Below are positions 34,795 through 46,400 of a stretch of 64,000 nucleotides of DNA, in pieces. The DNA comes from Henckelia pumila (Eukaryota; Streptophyta; Magnoliopsida; Lamiales; Gesneriaceae). Positions within the stretch are counted from its first letter, which is position 1. Every line of letters begins with the position of its first letter. The stretch spans positions 181,865,449 through 181,929,448 of the forward strand of contig NC_133122.1 of assembly GCF_033568475.1 (NCBI RefSeq), written 5' to 3'. Below the pieces are notes generated by a model. That model had not been told where the DNA came from and did no database searches. It saw only the letters and a program-made list of their open reading frames with translations. The position numbers and the translations under genes are program-made.

Positions 34795-35290
34795 TGTCAG
34801 CAATTAATAAAATAATAAAGAAAAGAAGTGTTGGCAGCATGTGGCAGGAGGTGGCAGCAAGTGTTGGCAAATGAAGCGGTAGATGGCAATACATTAAAGC
34901 CAAATGTACGATAAATATTGAAGGAAAATTCAATATAGAATTTTCCTTCTGATGTTTGTGCGCGGAGGGGGCTCTATAAATAGAGCTCCCCACTTTCTGA
35001 AGAAAGCATCCCAACACAGAATTCATTTCTCAGTTTAAAGCATTCAAGTAATTTTGAGTGTATTTCTATAATATTTGTGAGATAGGTTTTCTCCTGTATT
35101 AAGAGAGTGAGTGTCTCTTTGGAAACACAGAGAGAGGTTGTAATTCTCCAAATATTATAGTGGAATCTTTTGGTCTTGCCCGTGGTTTTTACCCTAATAA
35201 TTTTTGGGGGTTTTTCACGTAAATCTTGGTGTCTATTTAGTCTTCAATTTCCATAGTTTCTATCTCGTAATGCCGCACCTGGAACCAACA
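34795..35290 (+). mobile_element. 5' LTR of the Tnt1-type copia element
   Basis: Contains a perfect 12-bp stem hairpin (34920-34931 with 34938-34949) 25 bases before TATAAATA; the corresponding 26 bases are deleted in the 3' LTR. Confidence 0.9.
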
Positions 35291-35420
35291 AGTGGTATCA
35301 GAGCCTTGGCATAAAATTTCTTAAAATTCTGAGTATGCTCTGTGGTTGCAGCTTTGACTGATCTTCCACATCAGAAAAGATTTTTTGAAGATTTTATAAG
35401 GCAGGATTCTTGTAGTCAAG

Positions 35421-38400
35421 ATGACGGCAAAATACGAGATAGAAAAGTTCAACGGAAGCAATTTTTTGCTGTGGAAATTGAAGGTGCAAGCAATTCTAAC
35501 AAAGGAGCGTTGCTTGACAGCTATTGGAGATAGACCGGCGGATGTCACGGACGATCAAAAGTGGAACGAGATGAATCACAATGTTGTTGCCAATTTGCAC
35601 TTGGCTATAGCGGATGAAGTTTTGTCAAGTATCTCTGAAATAAAAAGCGCAAAAGTTATTTGGGATACTCTGACAAAATTGTACGAGGTCAAGTCACTAC
35701 ACAATAAGATTTTCCTAAAGAGAAAGCTTTATACTCTTCGGATGGCGGAATCCTCGTCGATGACCGAACATATCAACACACTGAATACTCTATTTTCCCG
35801 GCTCACGTCTATGGGGCATAAAATAGAGGAAAAAGAACGTGCGGAGCTTCTACTTCAAAGTCTACCAGATTCATACGATCAGCTCATCATCAATGTTACC
35901 AACAATGTTCTTTCGGATAATTTAAATTTTGACGACGTCTTAACTGCGGTTCTTGGAGAAGAGAGTCGTCGAAGGAACAAGGAAGATAGGTTGGCAACGT
36001 CGAAACAAGCAGAGGCTTTACCGATGATGAGAGGAAGATTGACGGAGCGTGACTCCAGTGGGAGCCACAGATATGGTAGATCAAAGTCAAGAAGTAAGAA
36101 GAAGAATATTTACTGCTTTAAATGTGGCAGTAAAGGGCACTTCAAGAGAGAGTGTACGAAGAGCATCGATAAGGGATCTCAAGGAAATGTGGCCAGTACT
36201 TCAGGCGGTGGTGAAATATTATTCAGCGAAGCAGCAACAGTTGCGGAAGGCAGACACAAATTTTGTGATGCATGGATTATGGATTCAGGAGCGACATGGC
36301 ATATGACGTCAAGGAGAGAATGGTTCGACCAGTATGAACCAGTCTCAGGAGGATCTGTATTCATGGGAAATGATCATGCCTTGGAAATCGCTGGGGTCGG
36401 TACCATCAAAATTAAAATGTTTGATGGCACTATTCGCACCATACAGGAGGTACGACATGTGAAGGGTCTGACAAAAAATCTTTTGTCTTTGGGGCAATTG
36501 GATGATATTGGGTGCAAAACCCGTATCAAAAAAGGGATCATGAAGATTGTGAAAGGCGCGCTTGTGGTTATGAAGGCGGAAAAAGTTGCTGCAAATCTGT
36601 ATGTATTGTTGGGGGAAACACACAAAGAGGCGGAACTAGCTGTTGCATCAATTGGTTCGGGGGAATAATCAACAGTGTTGTGGCATAGAAAGCTTGGGCA
36701 TATGTCAAAACGAGGAATGAAGATTCTCTCATAATGGAAGCTGTTGCCGGGGATTACAAAAGTGAATCTACCCTTTTGTGAGCATTGTATTACCAGTAAA
36801 CAACACAGATTGAAGTTTGGCACGTCTACTGCCAAAAGCAATGGCATATTGGAGCTGATTCATTATGATGTTTGGCAAGCACCGGTGGTATCCCTAGGAG
36901 GAGCAAGATACTTTGTCTCTTTTATTGATGATTTCTCTAGGAGATGTTGGGTGTATCCAATCAAGAAAAAATCAGATGTTTTCGAAATCTTCAAAGCTTT
37001 CAAAGCGCGGGTTGAACTTGATTCTGATAAGAAAATCAAGTGTTTAAGGACTGACAATGGAGGAGAATATACCAGTGATGAATTTGATGCATTCTGTCAA
37101 CATAAGGGCATCAAACGACAGTTCACGACGGCTTACACGCCTCAGTATAATGGAGTGGCGGAGCGGATGAACAGAACTTTGTTGGACAGAACAAGGGCCA
37201 TGTTGAGTACTGCGGGTCTACCAAAGTCATTTTGGGCAGAAGCAGTCAAAATCGCTTCTTACATCATCAATCGTTCTCCTTCAGTGGCGATTGATTTGAA
37301 GACTCCGATGGAGGTGTGGACTGGCAAGCCAGCTGATTATTCTCGATTACATACATTTGGAAGTCCGGTGTACGTTATGTACAATGAGCAAGAAATATCA
37401 AAGTTGGATTCTAAATTCAGAAAGTGTATCTTCTTGTGCTATGCTGATGGAGTAAAGGAGTTTCGCTTGTGGGATCCTACTGTCCACAAGCTTATCATCA
37501 GCAGAGATGTTATCTTCGAGGAAGATAAAGTGAAGGGAGACAAAGGCACACAGAATTCAAAAACTACTATCATTCAGGTGGAAAACAAGACAGACGAAGA
37601 TCAAGTTTCTTGTGAAGCAGTACCAGAGCACGAGAAACAAGAACCAGTTGAGTCAGAGGTTTCCAAAGTGAGGCAGTCAACTCGAGAGAGAAGACCACCA
37701 GGTTGGCTTTCAGATTATGTCACTGAAAGCAACATTGCATGTTGTCTATTAACAGAGAATGGTGAGCCGTTGAGTTTCCATGAGGCTACTCAAAGCTTGG
37801 ATGTATCCCTGTGGATGACAGCGATGCAGGAAGAATTGAAAGCATTGGACAGAAACAAAACTTGGGATCTTGTTACACTACCACGAGGGAGGAAAGCTAT
37901 AGGTAACAGATGGGTCTATAAGATCAAGCGTGATGGCAATAACCAAGTGGAGCGGTATCGTGCGAGATTGGTTGTCAAAGGGTACGCTCAGAAAGAAGGA
38001 ATTGACTTTAATGAGATATTTTCTCCTGTGGTTCGACTTTCAACAGTCAGGGTAGTATTGGCATTGTGTGCGGTGTTTAACCTACATCTAGAACAGTTAG
38101 ATGTGAAAACGACATTTCTTCATGGCGATCTTGAAGAAGAAATCTATATGCTCCAGCCAGAAGGTTTTGCAGAAAAGGGCAAAGAGAACTTGGTTTGCAG
38201 GTTGAACAAATCTCTGTACGGTCTCAAACATGCGCCGAGGTGTTGGTACAAGAGATTTGATTCCTATATCATGAGCCTTGGGTACAACAGACTCAGTGCA
38301 GACCCTTGTACGTATTTCAAGAGGTCTGGTGATGATGATTATATCATTTTATTGTTGTACATGGACGACATGTTGGTAGCAGGCCCCAACAAAGATCGGG

Positions 38401-39323
38401 TCCAAGAATTGAAGGCACAGTTGGCTAGGGAATTTGATATGAAGGACTTGAGACCAGCAAACAAGATTCTAGGGATGCAAGTTCACCGAGACAGAAGCAA
38501 TAGGAAGATTTGGATTTCCGAGAAAAATTATTTGAAGAAAGTCTTGCAGCGCTTCAACATGCAAGATAGTAAGCCAATTTCAACCCCTCTTCCTATTAAC
38601 TTCAAGTTATCTTCTGAGATGTGTCCTAGCAGTAAAGCAGAGAAGATGGAGATGTCTCGAGTACCGTATGCATCAGCAATGGGAAGTTTAATGTTCGCTA
38701 TGATCTGTACTAGACCAGACATTGCACAAGCAGTGAGAGCAGTCAGTCGGTATATGGCGAATCCTGGACAAGAGCATTGGAGCACAGTTAAGAGGATCCT
38801 TAGATACATTAAGGGTACCTCGGATGCTGCATTATGTTTTGGAGGATCAGATTTTACACTAAGGGGCTATGTGGATTCAGATTACGCAGGTGATCCAGAT
38901 AAGAGAAAATCTACTACTGGTTATGTGTTTACAGTTGCAGGAGGTGCAGTCAGCTGGGTTTCAAAACTGCAAACTGTTGTGGCATTATCTACAACGAAGG
39001 CAGAATACATGGCAGCTACTCAAGCTTGCAAGGAGGCAATATGGATTAAAAGGTTATTGGAGGAGCTTGGGCACAAACAAGATAAGATTTCCCTGTTTTG
39101 TGACAGTCAGAGTGCCTTGCACATTGCAAGGAATCCAGCCTTTCATTCCAGGACTAAACACATTGGAGTTCAATTTCACTTTGTTCGGGAAGTAGTAGAG
39201 GAAGGAAGCGTGGATATACAGAAAATCCATACAAAGGATAACATAGCTGATTTTCTGACCAAGCCAGTGAATACGGAGAAGTTTGAGTGGTGTAGATCCT
39301 CAAGTGGCCTCGCAGGAACGTAA
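35421..39323 (+). pseudogene. Copia gag-pol polyprotein with two in-frame stops
   Basis: One frame of 1301 codons including its two internal stops. Gag: YEIEKFNGSNFLLWKLKVQ and zinc knuckle CFKCGSKGHFKREC (about residues 230-245). Protease: WIMDSGATWHM (about 285). TAA at 36666-36668 and 36732-36734 fall in the GAG-pre-integrase region, before and within the HRKLGH...CEHC zinc motif. Integrase D-D-E: HYDVW, RTDNGGEY, VAERMN. Reverse transcriptase: LVVKGYAQKEG, LEQLDVKTTFLHG, YMDDM. RNase H: VDSDYAGD, STTKAEY, CDSQSAL, then IGVQFHF and IADFLTKP. All catalytic residues are visible; only the two stops in a 67-base stretch disable it. Retrotransposition takes place via virus-like particles in the cytoplasm. 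Confidence 0.93.
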
Positions 39324-39398
39324 GCAGCGGGAATGACAAGATTGAAAGGATATGTGGAGATGTGTTTGATTTTCAATCAAATCTCCAAGTGGGAGAAA

Positions 39399-39868
39399 TG
39401 TCAGCAATTAATAAAATAATAAAGAAAAGAAGTATTGGCAGCATGTGGCAGGAGGTGGCAGCAAGTGTTGGCAAATGAGGCGGTAGATGACAATACATTA
39501 AAGCCAAATGTACGATAAATATTGAAGGAATGTTTGTGCGCGGATGAGGCTCTATAAATAGAGCTCCCCACTTTCTGAAGAAAGCATCCCAACACAGAAT
39601 TCATTTCTCAGTTTAAAGCATTCAAGTAATTTTGAGTGTATTTCTATAATATTTGTGAGATAGGTTTTTTCCTGTATTAAAAGAGTGAGTGTCTCTTTGG
39701 AAACACAGAGAGAGGTTGTAATTCTCCAAATATTATAGTGGAATCTTTTGGTCTTGCCCGTGGTTTTTATCCTAATAATTTTTGGGGGTTTTCCACGTAA
39801 ATCTTGGTGTCTATTTAGTCTTCAATTTTCATAGTTTCTATCTCGTAATGCCGCACCTGAAACCAACA
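39399..39868 (+). mobile_element. 3' LTR of the Tnt1-type copia element
   Basis: 470 bp, matching the 5' LTR with about ten substitutions and the 26-bp deletion of its hairpin. Its TATA box (39553) points toward the demethylase gene starting at 40489. Confidence 0.9.
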
Positions 39869-40378
39869 AAAAATGACTTAAAAATCGGAAAAGATCGGGA
39901 TTTTTCTGAAATTTGCCTGACTAAAATAATCTTAGTTTCAAGAGGTTAAAACAGCAATATCGAACCATCATCCACAACAAGTTGTCCGCCAACCAAAAAA
40001 GTAAAGTATAGGTTCAAGAAAATCATACTTTAAAACCATGAGATTATACGTGTCCTTTGTATTTCAATGGAGCCCATGCACTTCTTTCTGTCTTAAAAAT
40101 CTAAAATAACCTCCAAAATTATGGATTACATATAATAATCCAACCACAATTAGTTGTCCCCGAGGAGGTGGTGCATTGGCGCGGTTTAAAGCTCGTAGTT
40201 TAAAATGATGGCGGGATTTTGTTTTCCCCCAAATCCCACAGTAAAAATGATCCGCCAGTAGTTTTCGACGAGGTTAAAAGGTGAAAGCTGATTGGGGGAA
40301 GCCGACGACGTCGTTTAAGGAGATCTGGAAGGCGGTCTATCTAGAGCCGTCAAAAACGGGGAGGGGCACCGGTGGTAA

Positions 40379-40413
<35 letters not shown>

Positions 40414-40488
40414 CCCGTGAAGCGTTTTGAAAAATAACGAGACTCTGTTTCTATATTCTTTTTTCTCTCGATTGAGGAGTAAAGTGAG
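39869..40488 (+). promoter_or_regulatory. Upstream region of the JmjC demethylase gene
   Basis: Only about 620 bp separate the copia element from the start codon. A (TA)n tract at about 40384-40411 ends 77 bases before the ATG, followed by a pyrimidine-rich stretch (TTCTTTTTTCTCTC, 40457-40470) that is probably 5' untranslated sequence. Confidence 0.5.
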
Positions 40489-43400
40489 ATGGATTTGAAT
40501 TTCCCGGTGGCGGAGGATGAGGAAAAGATGGAGACTTTGCAGAAGGAGTTGGAAGATGGGAGGGATGAGAGATCGTCTGTAGTGGAGGAGAAATCGGTTG
40601 CGGTGGGAGAACATATGGAAACTTTGGGGAAAGAGTTGGATGATGGGAAAGAGGAGAGTCGGTGCTTAATGGAGGAGGATAATTTTGGGGTGGGAGAAAA
40701 TGTGGAATCTTTGGGAAAAGAGGTGGAAGATGAGGGGCAGGTAAAGAAAGAAAATGGTGGACAGGAGGAAGTGAAACTTGGCGAGAGAGATGGTATGAAG
40801 ATTGATGACCTAGTGGAAAAGAGAGAGACTGGGAAGAAGAAGAAGGGTATGAGAAGGAAAGCTAGTTTAATGGATTATCGTTCTTTAAGCTCGAGAGAAC
40901 CGAGGAAGTCTGGTTTGCTGGCGAAGGAGAAAATAACGAAAGTTCTGAGTGAGATTTTGCATGATTCTAAAGTGGAGAGAAAGCAGAGAAAGAACCCTGA
41001 GAAAAAGAGGAAGGTTTCTGCGGGAAATAAAAAGTGTGTGAAAAGTGAGCACAGCGATAGTGAGACGGTGAAAGTGGAGAAAGCCGAGGAGAAGCCAAAA
41101 AGGGGACAGAAGAGAAAGAAGAAAAACGAGGAGAACGATGACGAGGCTGTGGTAGATGAAAAAATCGAAAAAAAGGGGAGAAGGTCATTGAAACGGCGTG
41201 GAGAGGAGGAAGGAGGAGAAAAAAATGTTGGGGGAAATAGTGAGAACGAAGATTATTCTCTTCGACCTAAGAGTGATGAAACCAATGGTGCACATGAGCC
41301 CAAGGCTTTGAAGAAGATTGATGAAAATGTAAATTAATTTATATTCCTTGAATTTAATTTTTAGCCATTTGCAATTTTTCTTTTTTCTGTTTTATGCCCA
41401 CCTGGCCAGAGTATGTTTATGCTGTTCTGGTTTTCCTTTAATTTACAGGGGAATGTGATAATAGAGTCTACCATGTGTCACCAGTGCCAGAGGAATGATA
41501 AAGGGAGGGTCGTACGATGTACTCAATGTAAAACAAAGAGATATTGCGTGCCTTGCATGATTCGGTGGTGTGTAAAAAATCTTACTAGCCTGGTTCTTTT
41601 TTGCTGGACATGGCCGTCATTCAATCTTACCTGTTATAGCTTCTATTTGTGGGTGGACACGTATATATCTGTTCTTAAGTTAATTATTGTCTTATGACAT
41701 ATGGAATATCGTGTATTAACCTTTCAAGTCGTTCAACTAAGATATTTTCTCGTGCATGTGGTATGAATTCAAAGTGTAACAATGACACAATTCAATTGGA
41801 AAACTTGCACTTAAGCTGTTTCAAAATGTCCAAATCGTCTCTGAGTCAATGGGCTTATGCTTTGTTTCTTAGCATGCTCGTCCTTGACCATTAGCCATAG
41901 GTGTTTGTTGACCCTCTTAACTGCAGGAGACATGCAGATTGACCCAATCCCATGCTTTTCTCCTCCTGTTAATCTTCATGCCGTGGACTGGCATCTTAAT
42001 CTTTGTTGTTCACAGGTATCCTCGGATGTCGGAAGAGGATTTTGCTAAAGCTTGCCCTGTTTGTTGTAAGAACTGCAATTGCAAGAGTTGCATGAGACTG
42101 GATGGGTCAATCAAGGTAAGCTTGCCCTTTTTCTTTCCCATCACCACAATTTCCCCCCCCCCCCCCCCCCCCCCCAAATTTTATATTCCCCCCCGTTTTA
42201 TATTAACAATGTTTCTGTTATTCCAGACATTGGAGAATTTGAAATTGGAATATGCTAATGAACAGAAGATGCTATATGCGAAATACATTTTGCGAATGCT
42301 TGTGCCTTTCTTGAAACGATTTCACGCAGAACAAGCGTATGAGAAGGAAATGGAGGCCAAGGTACAAGGTATTTTCTGGAACAAATTATTTGATAGTGGA
42401 TTTATTGGATGGTTCCTTTCTCCCTTCTGGTTAGCATGGGATCATTTATAATATCACAAAACAAGCTGGTACCTTGTGATTTCATCGCAAAGGTTCTATT
42501 ATTGTCAATGCTGTGAGAACTGCTAAGTTTCTGTGCTTTTTGGAACAAGAGTGTTTCAGGCAACAACTTCCTGGTAAACTTGTAGAGTGGAGCAGATTTT
42601 GTCCTGATCCAGTACATGGCTTATTTTTTTTTCCTCCAAAGTCTTGACTGCTGGCTGATGCACATCTTTCTTTTCCAGTAATGTGAAGTTTTCAATTATA
42701 ATATGAAATTTAACGGCCTTGACAATTTAAAACAAACTTATTAATGCCCTTGACAACTTAAAACAAACTTAATTTCAACTTTGTCTGCTCAAATTATTTG
42801 ACTCATGATAGTTTGTTTGAGCAGGGTTACCAGCTTCAGAAATTGAACCTCAAATATCGGATTGTCAGAAGAATGAGCGAATTTACTGGTATATTAGGAA
42901 GCTACTCTTTTTTTTTTTTGCCACACCTCAAATTTTGCAAACGAATTAATTTTTTATGAATGTATTCAGTGACAACTGCAAAACATCTATTGTTGATTTT
43001 CACCGAAGCTGCCCACGATGCTCATATGACCTGTGCCTCACTTGTTGTCGGGAGCTTCGGGATGGATTTCTGCAGGGAGGTGATAAGGAAGTAGTCATTT
43101 GTTATACCAAGCAGGAAATTAATTATATGCATGGTGATTTATCCGAGGAAAATAATAAAACTCGTCGTAAAGCTAAAAAGGGTGATACTGTTTATTTACA
43201 TGGTGCTACTTCAGTAAATGATAGGACTTATGGTATAGTGGATACCATGACCAGGGATACCAGCGAGCTCAAACATGAATGGAAATGTATGGAAACAGGT
43301 GTCATCACGTGCCCACCCCGTGAGATGGGTGGCTGTGGTGAAGGGATTCTTGAATTGAAGCGAATCTTTCTTAATAATCACGTCTCTGAGTTGTTGCTGA

Positions 43401-46400
43401 AAGTGGAAGAAATAGCCCAAACACTAGATCTTGGGAACGCATCCCAAAATTTTGAGGAGTGCTCGTGTTTTAATTTCGTTGGTGAAAGTACTGATAGGAA
43501 CAAATTGTGCAAGTCTGCAGCTCGAAAACGCTCAGAGGATAGTTTTTTATACAATCCAACCGCCAAAGACCTTCATCTTACTGATTTGATGCATTTTCAA
43601 TGGCACTGGTCTAAAGGTGAGCCGGTTATTGTCAGTGATGTGCTTGAAACTACGTCTGGTTTGAGCTGGGAGCCTATGGTTATGTGGCGAGCCTTTCGAC
43701 AAATAACAAATGTTAAACATGAACAGCTACTTGACGTATCTGCTATTAATTGCTTGGACTGGTGTGAGGTAGCTTGATTTTCCTTTATTTTTTTTATTTC
43801 TCGAAGCAGCTAAAATCTGATGTATTATACATATCTGATTGCGAACCCTGCTTGTTTGTTTGGTTCATCTTTGGGTTATTTATGGATGGTTTATACGATA
43901 GTTTTTCATTTTAGGGGAATTTGTTGAACTACTTAATAAAACATTTTTCAAAATTGAAACTTGGAAGGAAGTGTATGCTTTAAAGTTCTTTGCTATATAG
44001 ATTTTTTTAACTTGATTGTCGTGTTCGCTACTAGAACAATACAGGTTCTTCATTAAGTTGTTTCTCTCATCCAACTTGGTCAACATCTTATAGATAAGCT
44101 TGCTGTTATTAGTTGTTTCAAAGTGTGATGGATAAAACATTATTTCATGATATGCAGGGTGATATAAATGTACACCAGTTTTTCAAAGGGTATTCAGAGG
44201 GTCGATATGATTCTAGTGGATGGCCTGAGATCTTTAAGTTGAAAGATTGGCCTCCATCTAACTTGTTTGAGGAGCGGTTACCTCGCCATGGTGCCGAGTT
44301 TATCAGCTGCTTGCCTTTCAAGGAATACACACATCCTCGCAGCGGGTACTTGAATCTCGCTGTTAAACTTCCTGCGGGTTGCCTGAAGCCGGATTTGGGG
44401 CCAAAGACATATATTGCTTATGGATTTGCTCCAGAGTTTGGACGGGGTGATTCTGTAACCAAACTGCATTGTGATATGTCTGACGCTGTAAGCACTATCC
44501 TTTGAATTTTTTATTCTATTGCTATCTTATGATACTAAGTATGGCATATGCATGAGCTCCTTATGGTTCGTACGCGATGCTTTTTCTCTGAAATTGTATG
44601 GTTTTACAGTTTGAGTTTTTTAATTTTGTCACTCGTAGGTGAATGTGCTGACTCATTGCCAGTCAGTCACCATTAAACCCGAGAAGCATAAGAAAATAAA
44701 AGAACTGCAAAAGCAGCATGCTGCCCAGGATAGAAGAGAATTGTATGGAGAGAATCAGATATTTGAAGATCAGCAACTCACTGACAGCGGACCATCCAGG
44801 ATGAGTGAAAAGGCATTCTCACAGGTCTTTGAGGGTTCTAATTTAAGGAATAAAGTTAGTAAATCGGCAGCTTCTAATCTTGCAAAGGGAAACATGCAGG
44901 ATGAAAAACAAGATGAGAAGGTCTGCATTGAAATTCATATGGAAGAGGACCTGCTATGTCTTAATGTAGGAAAGAATGGAGCTGATACCTCAGATAGGCA
45001 AGGAAATATCACTGAGGCTTGCTCCGTCAATGAATCTGGTGGAAAATCTTTCATCACAGAGGAAATGATGAAACATAACAATGCTGGGGTATTTGATTAT
45101 TATCAGCATGAGCTGTTAGAATCTTCTGAAAGTGTTGAAAATGACCCCAAGGAATGCAGAAAGGATGATAATGATGGTGCTTCAGTTTCAGGAAATGTAT
45201 TAGAATGTTTTGGAGACAATGATGGTGCTCTCTGGGATATTTTTAGGAGGCAAGATGTACCGAAACTGGAGGAATATGTGAAGAGGCATTTCAAGAAGTT
45301 CAGGCATTTCTATTGCAATCCATTGCCACAGGTAATGATTAATTTGGAATTGGTCCAAAGGTTCAGGAAACCTGTATTTTCAATAAAATATTATAAAGCC
45401 AGAAAGGAAGAACCATAATTCGCAAGTCTTTTACAACCATACAATTTAGAAGCCACTAAGAAGGTCCAATTTTTGAAATTGATTTTCTTTGTCTTCTACA
45501 TTATTTTGAAATTTGTAACTAATTTTTGTTGTTTCTCTGGGTATCAGAAATTTATTCCCTCAAAACTACCTTCTTGAATTTGTGATAAGATCTCTATTTA
45601 TAATATCTCGCATTATAGGTGGTGCATCCCATTCATGATCAAACTGTTTACTTGACAAAGGAGCATAAAAGAAGGCTCAAGGAGGAATATGGTCAGTTGT
45701 CTCTGTTTAATGCATCCCATATTTATGCCCAGTAAGAAAACTTTTTTTGGGGGTTAATCTTGCTAAAAGCTTATGCTTTCTTAGGAATCGAACCATGGAC
45801 ATTTGTTCAGAGATTAGGCGATGCAGTTTTCATACCGGCTGGTTGCCCACATCAAGTCCGGAATTTAAAGGTAGATTTCTTTCCGGAACTTCATAATGTT
45901 TTTATTGAAACTCTCATGAAGGCTCCTTTATAAGTTGACCTAGAATTTCGGTTTCTCTATTAGTTCATTGTCATCCTCCTGCACTGAGTTTCTACTAAAA
46001 ATCTAAATTTTAAAATCATACCAAACATGCTATATTTTATCCAAATACAATACTTACCTACATCTTTCATTATTCTTATCATTCTTATAAAATATACTTA
46101 ATTATCCTCTCCCATTAACCAAGCGGTACCAATGTGTACATTTGAAATACATAGACATATTGCTTTAAGGTCTGATGTATATGATAGTCAAATTTTGCTT
46201 GAAAATGTTGCAGTTTCAAAACTGATCTTGGTTCTACTCCTGAGACTCATTGTGGCTTCAAAAGAGGACAGCTTTTTGCCATTTTTTTTTAAAATATTAA
46301 CGGTTTGGTGTCTTAACTATTTCCTATAAATTCAACAATATATATTACTCCTTTAAACATTTGATGGCTTTGATCAAGTGAATCATAAACAGCTAGAGTT

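Larger units (their letters stand above)
34795..39868 (+). mobile_element. Nearly intact Tnt1-type copia retrotransposon
   Basis: 5' LTR 34795-35290 (496 bp), 3' LTR 39399-39868 (470 bp), both TGTCAGCAAT...CAACA and about 98% identical apart from 26 bases missing from the 3' copy. AAAAA flanks both ends (34790-34794, 39869-39873). Primer site TGGTATCAGAGCC at 35293-35305 and polypurine tract AAGTGGGAGAA before the 3' LTR. The polyprotein frame 35421-39323 is continuous except for two stop codons. TATAAATA at 34975-34982 and 39553-39560. Confidence 0.93.
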
